Shown here piece after piece: positions 35,453 to 43,897 of a stretch of 64,000 nt of DNA (within the stretch, counting starts at the first letter, position 1; each line of letters opens with the position of its first letter). The notes beneath the pieces are model-generated. The model was given only the letters and a program-made list of their open reading frames with translations. It had not been told where the DNA came from and did not search any database. This DNA is from Paenibacillus sp. H1-7 (GTDB lineage: Bacteria; Bacillota; Bacilli; Paenibacillales; NBRC-103111): positions 4,527,501-4,591,500 of the forward strand of contig NZ_CP031168.1 in assembly GCF_022354825.1 (NCBI RefSeq), read 5' to 3'. Made by a program: the position numbers and the translations under genes.

Positions 35453-36910
35453 TCAAATCAGCGTTGTACCCGTTTGCTCTTTGAGCTTCACCTCGTAGAC
35501 CGGCTTTCGCAATCCGCTAAGAAATTGTTCAATTGCAGTCAGGTGTTCCTGAACGACAGAACATAAATGTTCTTCATAGGCCACGTTCTGCGTTTCATCC
35601 GGGTCGTTTTTCATGTCGTACAGTACGTAGCGATACTCGGGCTCTTCATGTGTATACTGTATGAGCTTCCAGTTCTCGGAACGCGCCATCACCTGCTGAG
35701 GCACACTATCTACGCTCTTCAATCCCTGTATGCTGAAGGTGAACTTCTTCGCTCTACGGGCTTCCTTTCCGTCCTCTCTACTGACAATGGAGTCGGATAA
35801 GTCTTCACCGGATAGGTGATCAGGCAGGTGTTCTAGCGCTCCCGCCAAGCCGGCAAGGGTCGGAAACAAATCTACATGGTTGATCAGCATGTCGTTGACT
35901 TCACCTTCCGGAACGATACCCGGCATCCGGATAATAAGGGGAACACGAGAAGAGGAATCGTACATCTGGTTTTTAAGCCACAGACCTTTTTCACCGGCCA
36001 TATCACCGTGATCGGAGAAGTAAACAACTACCGTGTTCTCTTTAAGACCAAGCTCGTCAAGCGTATCCAACAGACGGTTCACATTGCTGTCCATCCAGCT
36101 GATGCTCCCGTAATATCGCGCCCGTGCCAGTCTGTGCATTTTCTCCGTATTTTGAAACCACCCGGCCTTCTCCGCCATTTTATAAACCACCGCGTTGCTC
36201 TCGAGCTCACCGGGAACGGTTTCCGGCAGGTCAATCTGTTCAGGATCATACATATAGTAGTATTTTTCTGGCGTGTTCCAATACCAATGCGGCTGAACGA
36301 ACGATACGTGCAGGAAAAACTTATCTGACCGATGCGTCTTCAAGTATTGAATCGCTTCTTCCAACATAATGACATCGTTTTCTAACGATTCATCGTTGAC
36401 GACTTTGCCTTGTAACCGCGAGGGCTGTTTTCCACCGTTACGAATGTCCGTTATCGAATCGAAAATAAGTTTGTCGTCCGGATCGAATATGGGCGGATTC
36501 AATGCTTTTCGCGTCTTGATTTCCTGTGGAATGTGCTCCGTACTATAGCGATAATCGTAGCCGTATTCGTAGGACTCATGGTTGGTGTGCATTTTCCCGA
36601 TACATGCCGTCGTATAGCCATGCTGCTTAAAATGATGCGCCCAAGTCCGGTTTCGTTTATCAAACACGTGCGAGTTACTGAGCTGCCCATGCTCCAACGG
36701 ATACTGTCCGGTGATAAAGCTTTGCCGGGTCGGGGCGCAGATCGGATACGCGCAGTAAGCCTTCGTAAACAGCGTTCCCTCGCTGGCGAGCCGGTCTAAT
36801 CCCGGCGTTCGGATGATGGGGTGGTTCGCGCAGCCCATGATTTTGGCATTATGCTCATCTGATGTAATAACCAAAATGTTCCACCCTTTTTGTTTCGCTG
36901 TACTGGCCAT
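35453..36910 (-). CDS. Sulfatase, Cys-type (CAPTR)
   Basis: Type I sulfatase of 485 residues. ATG at 36910 after GGGAGGAG; the longer frame to 36967 runs into a gene remnant. MASTAKQKGWNILVITSDEH; catalytic Cys about 58 in YPICAPTRQSFITG; GKMHTNHES; VYFSDHGDMAGEKGLWLKNQ; LYDMKNDPDETQNVAYE. Third intact gene of the operon that starts with the oxidoreductase at 38971. Cytoplasmic, substrate unknown. Confidence 0.94.
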   Translation of the reverse strand: MASTAKQKGWNILVITSDEHNAKIMGCANHPIIRTPGLDRLASEGTLFTKAYCAYPICAPTRQSFITGQYPLEHGQLSNSHVFDKRNRTWAHHFKQHGYTTACIGKMHTNHESYEYGYDYRYSTEHIPQEIKTRKALNPPIFDPDDKLIFDSITDIRNGGKQPSRLQGKVVNDESLENDVIMLEEAIQYLKTHRSDKFFLHVSFVQPHWYWNTPEKYYYMYDPEQIDLPETVPGELESNAVVYKMAEKAGWFQNTEKMHRLARARYYGSISWMDSNVNRLLDTLDELGLKENTVVVYFSDHGDMAGEKGLWLKNQMYDSSSRVPLIIRMPGIVPEGEVNDMLINHVDLFPTLAGLAGALEHLPDHLSGEDLSDSIVSREDGKEARRAKKFTFSIQGLKSVDSVPQQVMARSENWKLIQYTHEEPEYRYVLYDMKNDPDETQNVAYEEHLCSVVQEHLTAIEQFLSGLRKPVYEVKLKEQTGTTLI

Positions 36911-36926
36911 TTCTGTGACTCCTCCC

Positions 36927-37302
36927 TTAGTACCGCATATAATATATGTTTTCCGCAACCCGCTCAATAATCGGAGTATTTACAATGGTGTTTTCTATCC
37001 TGTAATCCTCGCAATATTCCTTTTCCTCCAAAATACCCATATCGATAATAACAATGTCTGTTTTCCTTCGTAAAAGCTGATTCGTTTCATTAATCATATT
37101 AATCCCTTCTTCTGGCCCCATGACCCGGTTCTGGTTGCAGGCGAGCATTTCCGAATTTTCGTAACGAGCCAACTGAACTAAGTGTGGAAGTGCCCGCCCA
37201 TAAACAACGGGTGACGCCTCCATCACACGTACGTGGTTCCCAGTTCTTCCAATGCGGCCTATGGATAAGCAGGAACGCTTATGATCATGTTAAGCCATGG
37301 TC
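36927..37302 (-). pseudogene. Remnant of a GH27-like alpha-galactosidase
   Basis: A perfect AGGAGAGGAG and ATG-GCT-TAA near 37302-37294 are followed by an open stretch whose C-terminal part is homologous to 43898-45199. SEMLACNQNRVMG here corresponds to RGMLACNQNGVMG there, and YRIENTIVNTP to YTLDNIWNTP; EASPVVYG aligns with AASPLFMG. The catalytic TIM-barrel half is absent. This looks like an internal deletion joining a gene start to the 3' quarter of a GH27-like gene between sulfatases 37337 and 35453. Confidence 0.65.
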
Positions 37303-37336
37303 AGACTCCTCTCCTGTTGAAACAAATAAACTATAT

Positions 37337-38974
37337 CTACTTGAAGAGCTCCCGAACCGCAAGTTCCTTATCCTTGGCAAAAGCTTCCCATGCCCGCAAA
37401 AACTTTTCCACATATTCTGGCTCGTTGCATATCTCATTAAGTTGTATACCGTTTTCACCTTGAAGCGCCCATCGGCATTCGCGGATGTACTGCTCCCCTC
37501 TTTCACTCGGTCCTCGTTCGTCCATAGTATGGAATTGGATATTGCCGTACTTCGCACCAGTCCTGATTCCTTGGCCATCCACAGCGAGGAAATTATTTTC
37601 CCGGATCGCGTTTTCCGGCCCCCATCTCTCTTCATAACGAATCGCCTCGTTTTTCAGTCGAGCTATGACCCACTCCGGTTCCTTCCCGGTGCCAATAAGG
37701 TTGTGAAGCTCCTGCGGGTCGTTCTCCAAATCGTATAGCTGTTCGGTTCCTTTATTATAAAAATAAACATACTTATACTGTCGGTCCCGTACCATCACCC
37801 AGCGGTTCTTCCCTTCACCGAAACTACTAGTTTGTAGTTCTCGATTGCGTCGAGGGTGGAGGGCAAAGAGCGATTCGCCGGGAAGCTCATAAGGTGAGTC
37901 AGGATACGCCAAGCCGCACGCATCCAAACACGTGGGCATTATATCCAACAAATCGACAAACGCCTCCGAACTGGTCCCGGCTTTTACTTTTTCCGGATAG
38001 CGGACAATGAACGGGATGCGCACGGAGCCGTCATAGGGGAGCGATTTTTGAAAAAAACCTTTATCATACAACATATCTCCGTGATCTGATGCAAAAATAA
38101 CGAGCGTGTTATCAAGAATTTGTTTCGCTTCCAGGTAATCGAGCAGTCGTCCAATATGAAAATCCACGTGCGTGACGGAAGCATAATAGGCTTCTCGGAT
38201 TGCCCGAATATTTTCAGGGTTCTCATCATCCCCATACCAGACACTCCCAGGCTCCTCAAACGGATAGCTGCGCGTTACTGGAGAAGGCTGAGGAATCTCT
38301 CGGTCCCGGTAAAGTTCGCGATACTCGTTAGGCACGGCCCACGGCGGATGAGGATGGATCCATGAACAGAACAGAAAGAATGGTTCCTCTCCGTTTTGTT
38401 CCAACCAATCCATCGCTCTGTCCGCTACCCATCGGTTCGGATGATGCGCTTCTTCCATCTGCGGTTGCTGGGGAATATGGTACAAATTTGCTCTGATCCC
38501 ATGAATGTTCTGAATTGTCCCTAGACCTTGTTCTGCCAAGTAAGAAGCGTACTGATCGTCTTGACGACGTTTTGGGATTTCTTCCATTAGAATCAACTCA
38601 TTGTACCCATGATGCATCCGGCTCGGACGAAAGTGCATTTTGCCGATGGCTGCGGTTCTGTAATCATTTTCAGAAAAAATACGGGCGACGGTCGGCATAC
38701 TGTAGTCTTTAATAGGACGGCTTTTGTCGTTCGTGAAATAGCCGTGCGCCCTTCCCGGGAGTCCGGTCAGCAGATCGTGCCGGGCCGGCATGCACACGGG
38801 ATTGGAGCTGTGTGCATGCGTATACAGGCATCCCTGAGCAACCAGACGATCCAGATTCGGCGTCTCCATATGGCGGTTCCCTGCTGCCTGAATCGTATCG
38901 AATCGCTGCTGATCGGTGAATAGAATGAGCACATTTGTACGCTTCTCAGCTTGCTTTTCTACCGGATTGCTCAT
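37337..38974 (-). CDS. Sulfatase, Cys-type (CMPAR), long C-terminal extension
   Basis: Type I sulfatase, the longest here at 545 residues. ATG 38974 overlaps the oxidoreductase stop (ATGA). RTNVLILFTDQQRFDTIQ; catalytic Cys about 61 in NPVCMPARHDLLTG; GKMHFRPSRM; IFASDHGDMLYDKGFFQKS; QLYDLENDPQELHNLIG. After the usual end there are about 90 more residues (FHTMDERGPSERGEQYIREC and on) with no recognised domain. Coupled to a Gfo/Idh-type dehydrogenase, suggesting that desulfation and oxidation act on the same sugar. Confidence 0.94.
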   Translation of the reverse strand: MSNPVEKQAEKRTNVLILFTDQQRFDTIQAAGNRHMETPNLDRLVAQGCLYTHAHSSNPVCMPARHDLLTGLPGRAHGYFTNDKSRPIKDYSMPTVARIFSENDYRTAAIGKMHFRPSRMHHGYNELILMEEIPKRRQDDQYASYLAEQGLGTIQNIHGIRANLYHIPQQPQMEEAHHPNRWVADRAMDWLEQNGEEPFFLFCSWIHPHPPWAVPNEYRELYRDREIPQPSPVTRSYPFEEPGSVWYGDDENPENIRAIREAYYASVTHVDFHIGRLLDYLEAKQILDNTLVIFASDHGDMLYDKGFFQKSLPYDGSVRIPFIVRYPEKVKAGTSSEAFVDLLDIMPTCLDACGLAYPDSPYELPGESLFALHPRRNRELQTSSFGEGKNRWVMVRDRQYKYVYFYNKGTEQLYDLENDPQELHNLIGTGKEPEWVIARLKNEAIRYEERWGPENAIRENNFLAVDGQGIRTGAKYGNIQFHTMDERGPSERGEQYIRECRWALQGENGIQLNEICNEPEYVEKFLRAWEAFAKDKELAVRELFK

Positions 38975-40275
38975 ACTCGCACCTCCTCCCGGTTAGGTTC
39001 CCGACCATCATCCGGTCTGCCTGATCTTATCGAGTGAGCATAATCGGACAGCTTTACGGTATGTCCAGTCACCCGAGAGTGCTCTGCGGCAAAAGCGATC
39101 ATATGGCTTTGGGCTGATACTGCTGCACCAGATTTGCTTATCAAATTACCGGTACGAATTTGGATCAAGAAATCGCGCATGATCAGAAAATCACCGCCTC
39201 CGTGTCCTCCTTCAACCTTTTCCGGAAAGATCGTTTCCTGTTTGCCGTTATAGTAGTTTAAGGTGATTTCGTTTTTCTTTCGATAACCACGGATTTCACC
39301 CAAAGTCCCCATGAGCTTGAACGACCTGGTTCCCTCGCTGGCAAAACCGGTCATCGTGAACGAGACGGTAACATCATTCTCGAACAGCAAATTCACCACC
39401 TGGTGATCCACGACGTCATTGTCGCAGTGAAATACGCATCGTCCGTACGGACCTTCCTGAATCGCCTTCAACCGAGCCTCTAAGGACGGCTGTAGACTGA
39501 CCGCATTGTACCAGCCCCCCTGCTTCGTATGGTAATAATTCCTAATAGCCGAATACGGGCAGGTCGTTTCAACTGCGCAGCCATCCGTACACCGTTCCGT
39601 CGAACCGACGGGTGCGTTTTCTTTGCGAAAGTATGTCAGTTTACCGAAGGAAGATACGGAGATACAGCTGGAACCGATTAGCCACTGCAGTAGATCCAAG
39701 TCATGGCAGCTTTTTTGTAAAATCATCGGGCTCGATTCCCCGGCGTTCCTCCAATTCCCCCGGACAAAGCTGGTAACATAATGCTCATAATAGACGTGTT
39801 CCGCCCACTGTATCGAGATTAGCTCGCCAATGACTTTGGAATCGAGCAGCCGTTTCAATTCATGATAATACGGATTGTAACGCATCGTGTGGCATACGCT
39901 CAAAATGCGGCCGCTCTGTTCCGCTTTGTCCGCAAGACTCAGCGTCTCCAACGGGTCGTGTGACATCGGCTTCTCAAGCAAAATGTGATAACCGATGTCC
40001 AAGGCGAGCATTGCCGGCGCATAATGCTCCCGGTCCATCGTGCATATGAGCAGTGCTTCACACAGTTTAGGCTGTGCCAGCAGTTCCTTCCATGAGGCGA
40101 ACTGTCGTTCAGGCGGAATGCCGTGCTGCTTGGCGAACAGCTCGCGTTTTTCCGTATCAGGCTCCGCAACCGCTATAAACTCAATCTCGTGCGGTCGCTG
40201 CAAAGCGTAGGTGCCGTAGGCGTTCCTTCCCCTTTTGCCGGCTCCTACTAAGGCCGCTTGAATTTTCCGATTCAT
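38971..40275 (-). CDS. Gfo/Idh/MocA-family oxidoreductase
   Basis: NAD(P)-dependent sugar oxidoreductase of 434 residues. ATG 40275 after CAGGAGGAG; the open frame farther upstream lacks a site. Rossmann motif AALVGAGKRGRNAYG at residues 7-21, and HILLEKPMSHDP holds the conserved EKP. SMILQKSCHDLDLLQWLIG is the C-terminal domain region with a His-Asp pair common in this family. CTDGCAVETTCPYS is a Cys-rich insert seen in a subset of the family. First gene of the operon with sulfatases 37337 and 35453. The exact sugar is not predictable. Confidence 0.93.
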   Translation of the reverse strand: MNRKIQAALVGAGKRGRNAYGTYALQRPHEIEFIAVAEPDTEKRELFAKQHGIPPERQFASWKELLAQPKLCEALLICTMDREHYAPAMLALDIGYHILLEKPMSHDPLETLSLADKAEQSGRILSVCHTMRYNPYYHELKRLLDSKVIGELISIQWAEHVYYEHYVTSFVRGNWRNAGESSPMILQKSCHDLDLLQWLIGSSCISVSSFGKLTYFRKENAPVGSTERCTDGCAVETTCPYSAIRNYYHTKQGGWYNAVSLQPSLEARLKAIQEGPYGRCVFHCDNDVVDHQVVNLLFENDVTVSFTMTGFASEGTRSFKLMGTLGEIRGYRKKNEITLNYYNGKQETIFPEKVEGGHGGGDFLIMRDFLIQIRTGNLISKSGAAVSAQSHMIAFAAEHSRVTGHTVKLSDYAHSIRSGRPDDGREPNREEVRV

Positions 40276-40471
40276 AGGTCTCCTCCTGACTCTGTAAGTA
40301 GATGACTGCTGAATATGTAAACCGAATATTCTATCGATCGCTGTAGTCCTCAGATTCATTTCATTTTACACGGGGTTTGCGGTTGAACTCCGGGGACAAA
40401 AGCTGAACTATGCTTATTCAGAACGATTCCGCCCACACTGCTACTAATTCATGGACTTTAAGATCCATATA

Positions 40472-40521
40472 ATCGACGCCCTTGCTTCGGCGTAAAGCAT
40501 CCGAACTCAAGGGCCGTCGAT
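40472..40521. repeat. Long inverted repeat
   Basis: ATCGACGCCCTTG and CAAGGGCCGTCGAT form a 13-14 bp imperfect stem with a 23-base loop that holds a smaller GCTT/AAGC dyad. It lies between the oxidoreductase promoter region and the BNR remnant. No T-run follows on either strand, so it is not a clear intrinsic terminator. Confidence 0.5.
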
Positions 40522-40539
40522 CTGATTCAATTCCGATTT

Positions 40540-40966
40540 TTAATTTCCCACCAAGATTCCCTGACCGTTCAGCGAGACATACACTTTGCCATTTTCGCCT
40601 ACACTGATATCTATAGGAAATCCGGTATTGCTGTGATAAAAGCTGTCGGCGATATCCTGGCCTCCATTCATAGAAACGCCGAAGCCGCCAGACCGCCGGC
40701 TATCCCAAGAGCCGCATATACCTTATTGGCTGTCACCGGAGAAAAGACCAAACTTGCCACCTGCAGTAGTTGCTCGTTCGTAATGCCGCCGTTAGACATA
40801 AGCCAATTGTCTCCTGCATCCGTCGAGCGGTTAATGACCGCTACATCCGCACCGGATAATATAACTCCGTTCGCAAAAGGATCCTCTGCAACGACTGACT
40901 TAAAGCCACCGGCGTCCAAACCCGCTCCTTTGAACGTTAGAACAGCATAAGCGGAATGGGCACGTA
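40540..40966 (-). pseudogene. BNR/Asp-box glycosidase-like C-terminal fragment, frameshifted
   Basis: Open frame text includes VVAEDPFANGVILSGADVAV then NRSTDAGDNWLMSNGG, an Asp-box (S-x-D-x-G-x-x-W), and LLQVASLVFSPVTANKVYAA. A one-base deletion near 40718 shifts the frame. The next frame continues DSRRSGGFGVSMNGGQDIAD, then ISVGENGKVYVSLNGQG and ends ILVGN stop at 40540. This is the usual ending of extracellular BNR or xyloglucanase-like proteins. The N-terminal catalytic part is missing and the fragment follows sulfatase 41057. Confidence 0.7.
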
Positions 40967-41056
40967 CCCAAGACTCCAAGTGAATACGATAACAAAGGAA
41001 AGCAGCGTCATTCTCCATTTTCCCATGGTTATGCCCTTCAAATTTTCGAAGCTTAT

Positions 41057-42565
41057 TTAAGCACCTGATATACGCGGCATCCAAAGCGGCTCCTTGCCGA
41101 GCTCAGCCCAAATATACCGCATCATCAACTCTTGCTTGACTTCTAAATGTTCGGGATCGTCCCATAGGTTGTGCACCTCGCCGGGGTCCTTCCACAAATC
41201 AAATAGCTCTCCGTAGGTACGATTAAAATATACCGTCAGTTTGTAACGCTCATTCACGTAGGTTCGCAAGTTCATTACAGTCGGCTCCTGATGGTTCTCG
41301 CAAATGACATGGTCTCTCAAGGCTGCTTGCTTTCCATTCCAGACAGACGACTGATCTATTCCCGTCATCCTCTGGGGAACGGATAGTCCGGCGATCGACA
41401 GAAAGGTCGGAGCCAAGTCTACCAGCGATTGCAGCGAATCCGACGTGGCGCCAGCCGGTACCCTGCCAGGATACCGGACGATGAAAGGGACCCGAAGCAA
41501 ATCTTCATAGTGGAACGGTCCCTTCGATGTCAATCCGTGGTGTCCATACACATGCCCATGATCGGAGGTGAAGACGACCACCGTATTTTCGGCTAGCCCC
41601 AGCTCCTCCAACCGATCGAGGATACGGCCTATGTATTTGTCCATCAGGCTGATCATCCCGTAATATACGGCGATGTCCTTTCGTAGCTTCTCCGGGTCAT
41701 GCACATGAGTACGGTGTCCGGCACTGAAAAATCCTGATTCCCGATAAGCCCCGAAATCAGGCTGTTTCTGTTGGGTTAAGGCAAAATGCGGCGGATTACG
41801 GTCATGCTCTCCTGGATACAATCCCGGAACGTTAACTGCCTGCGGGTCATACATCCTATCCCACGGCTCCGGAGCCAAATATTTTGGATGCGGATCGAAA
41901 AAGCTGGCCCAGAGGAAAAACGTCTCCCCCTCCGACTTATACTGCTCAAGCAATGCGTTCGTCCGTTCTGCAATCCAGGCATTATAGTGATATCGTTCCG
42001 GAATTGGCCATTGATGCCGGGCTTCAGCATCCATCGTCCCGGTCGGCGCTACGAAATAATCCCGCCAGTTCGCGCAACCCTGCTCCTCCAACCAGAGGAC
42101 GTAATGCTGCCCTACGGCTGCTTCATTCGTATGCCCGCGCGACAGCTCAACCTGCTGAAAGCCGTAATAAACTTCACTAAACGACCGCCAAAACTCATAA
42201 TCGTGTACCTTGGCTCGCGATTCCAGGGAAGGAAATTCCTCCGTCTGTCCCAGCGGTTGAAAATGCGCCTTGCCGACGAGTGCAGTCCTGTAGCCGGCGT
42301 CCAGAAGCTCCCCGCCTACCGTTAGGCTATCCTCCGGCAGCTTCGTCCCTAGTGTCCAGGCTCCGTGCTGGCTTGGATATTGTCCGGTGATAATCGAGCT
42401 GCGTGTTGGCGTACACGTCGGGTTCGGGCAGTATGCGCGCGTGAAGGTCATTCCTTCCCGCACGAGCCGATCTAGGTTCGGTGTCCGCAGCTCCGGGTTG
42501 AAAGCGCCGATCGTACTGTAATGCTGTTGATCACTCGTAATCAGCAAAAAATTCGGTCTACTCAA
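41057..42565 (-). CDS. Sulfatase, Cys-type (CTPTR), paralogue of 45214-46725
   Basis: Type I sulfatase of 502 residues starting at TTG 42565, nine bases after AGGAG. SRPNFLLITSDQQHYSTIGA; catalytic Cys 51 in NPTCTPTRSSIITG; GKAHFQPL; VFTSDHGHVYGHHGLTSKG; ELFDLWKDPGEVHNLW. Very similar along its whole length to 45214-46725 (shared CPNPTCTPTRSSIITGQYPS, WTLGTKL, WAELGKEPL), so a duplication with divergence. Driven by promoter E; a long leader (about 310 bases) contains a coding remnant. Confidence 0.95.
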   Translation of the reverse strand: MSRPNFLLITSDQQHYSTIGAFNPELRTPNLDRLVREGMTFTRAYCPNPTCTPTRSSIITGQYPSQHGAWTLGTKLPEDSLTVGGELLDAGYRTALVGKAHFQPLGQTEEFPSLESRAKVHDYEFWRSFSEVYYGFQQVELSRGHTNEAAVGQHYVLWLEEQGCANWRDYFVAPTGTMDAEARHQWPIPERYHYNAWIAERTNALLEQYKSEGETFFLWASFFDPHPKYLAPEPWDRMYDPQAVNVPGLYPGEHDRNPPHFALTQQKQPDFGAYRESGFFSAGHRTHVHDPEKLRKDIAVYYGMISLMDKYIGRILDRLEELGLAENTVVVFTSDHGHVYGHHGLTSKGPFHYEDLLRVPFIVRYPGRVPAGATSDSLQSLVDLAPTFLSIAGLSVPQRMTGIDQSSVWNGKQAALRDHVICENHQEPTVMNLRTYVNERYKLTVYFNRTYGELFDLWKDPGEVHNLWDDPEHLEVKQELMMRYIWAELGKEPLWMPRISGA

Positions 42566-42637
42566 TTCGTGGTACTCCTTCCTTTGAACCTATTGTCAGC
42601 CCTTAACCGATCAAGCAGCACCTGTGATCGACCGACG

Positions 42638-42853
42638 TTAGTGTCGTCCTGAATCAGCATTTGACGTAAAAATACTTGCAGCGGCCAGAGACTGCTCGTT
42701 TAGAATCGTATTGAACTTTTGGTTCAAATACTGGATCGTAGGATGGTTGTTATTCGGCCATCCGCCGCCATTTGGAAAAAAGAAGCCTGGAACAAGGTTG
42801 AATGTTCCGAGGCCTCCAGACGGCTGGTCAGCTATACAAGATTCAATATTGCA
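42638..42853 (-). pseudogene. Unidentified coding remnant in the sulfatase 41057 leader
   Basis: An open frame without a start ends at TAA 42638-42640. It encodes GGLGTFNLVPGFFFPNGGGW, PNNNHPTIQYLNQKFNTILN and a short tail. The NHPTIQYLNQKFN stretch is reminiscent of the first part of LplA-type solute-binding proteins, but the match is weak. As other AraC-controlled operons here begin with a binding protein, a deleted binding protein would fit. Otherwise unknown. Confidence 0.35.
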
Positions 42854-42882
42854 TTATTCCAATAAAATTTACCGGAATTAAT
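42853..42882. repeat. Dyad with 13-bp centre near transcription start (copy E)
   Basis: ATTATTCC, 13 bases, GGAATTAAT, starting eight bases beyond the -10 of promoter E in the direction of transcription. Same arms and same centre length as at 15322-15351 and 48408-48436. Confidence 0.5.
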
Positions 42883-42890
42883 ATGCTTAT

Positions 42891-42952
42891 CTTATATGAC
42901 TTTCCATACCAATGTGAATATCATGTTGTCGGTTTCTTTTGTCATTTAGTCG
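42891..42952 (-). promoter_or_regulatory. AraC-type operator pair with promoter (site E)
   Basis: Half-sites CATGTTGTCG (from 42922) and CATTTAGTCG (from 42943) are 21 bp apart. -35 TTCACA (42913-42918) borders the proximal half-site, then a 16-bp spacer and -10 TATAAG (42891-42896). It directly follows the end of the AraC gene 42955 and would drive sulfatase 41057. Confidence 0.6.
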
Positions 42953-42954
42953 AC

Positions 42955-43812
42955 TCAACGCCGATCCGCTATATAGCGGGTTGGCGACTTACCGTAATAC
43001 TTACAGAAAGCTCGGGAGAAGGCAAATAAATCGGGATACCCAAGCGATAATGAAATTTCCGTAACACTCAGCTTGTGATCGAAAAGAAGCTCCAGTGCCC
43101 GATTCATCCGCAGCTTGGTCAAGTAATGCTGCGGGCTAAGTCCAAGCAGACGGATGCATTCATTGTAAACATGCGAGCGATGCACCCCGGCTACTTCCAC
43201 AACATCAGCGACTGTAATCCCTTCCATATAGTGTGTATCCATATACTGTACCGCTCGTTTAAGCCAGTCAACGCTCCCGAAAGTGCTCAAAGAGCTGGAA
43301 GGCTGTTCAGAAAGATGCGCAAATAATTGATAGAGCAGCGAGACCAGCTCCAATTCGCCGGCGTTTTTCTTCTTCTCGCGCAGCAAATTATGAATGCGCA
43401 CGATCACCGGCTCGTGCTCGTAGGATTGGATAGATCTTAGGTAGGGCAGCTCCGGAGTAAGCCCTAGCCGCTTAAGGACAGACTGAGCCTGCCCTCCATC
43501 AAAAGCGAGCCAATACATGCGAAGATCGGAATCGGATGCTGAAGCATTCACATGATAACTGTATCGCTGGTGTGGAAATAAGCAGAACAAATCGCCTTTG
43601 GACAACGTTACTGTATCATTGCCATACAGGAAGGTGGCGGACCCGCTGATGATAAAGTGAAGTGAATAACACTCAATCATTCTGGGGCCAACCTGATAAT
43701 CCGCCTTCGCTTTGTTTCGACCGGCGCGAATTATCCATAATCCGCCTGTTTTTTCGAAATCACTTGGCGTATGAAATAAATACTCGGCAAATTCATGACT
43801 GTATTCCTTCAT
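42955..43812 (-). CDS. AraC-family transcriptional regulator with cupin domain
   Basis: 285 residues from ATG 43812 (GGGAGAAGAG upstream); a GTG at 43827 is possible. N-terminal cupin-like half with HTPSDFEKTGGLW, YSLHFIISGSATFLYG and LSKGDLFCLFPHQRYSY. C-terminal double helix-turn-helix with ITVADVVEVAGVHRSHVYNE and LSVTEISLSLGYPDLFAFSR. A paralogue of 20167-21090: both begin MKEY and share GPRxIxCYSLHFIISGS. Expected to bind operator pairs such as the adjacent site E and activate in response to a sugar derivative. Located between the GH27-like gene and sulfatase 41057. Confidence 0.93.
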   Translation of the reverse strand: MKEYSHEFAEYLFHTPSDFEKTGGLWIIRAGRNKAKADYQVGPRMIECYSLHFIISGSATFLYGNDTVTLSKGDLFCLFPHQRYSYHVNASASDSDLRMYWLAFDGGQAQSVLKRLGLTPELPYLRSIQSYEHEPVIVRIHNLLREKKKNAGELELVSLLYQLFAHLSEQPSSSLSTFGSVDWLKRAVQYMDTHYMEGITVADVVEVAGVHRSHVYNECIRLLGLSPQHYLTKLRMNRALELLFDHKLSVTEISLSLGYPDLFAFSRAFCKYYGKSPTRYIADRR

Positions 43813-43850
43813 CGGCTCTTCTCCCACTATGTCGATGAATGGTAATGTAG

Positions 43851-43880
43851 AAACAAGACGCCGTCCCCATCAATGACGGC
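43851..43880 (-). terminator. Hairpin after the GH27-like gene
   Basis: Minus strand GCCGTC, nine-base loop, GACGGC followed by GTCTTGTTTC. It lies 18 bases after the GH27-like stop and about 40 bases before the AraC start. The T-run is weak; GTTGTCAGCCG before it recalls the CCGG leader elements, so it could be a degenerate copy. Confidence 0.45.
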
Positions 43881-43897
43881 TGACAACACCCTATCAG

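Noticed and set aside
40374-40400. GCGGTTGAACTCCGG upstream of the oxidoreductase as another CCGG leader element
   Set aside because: It has the opposite orientation to transcription and no adjoining AGACGC terminator stem.
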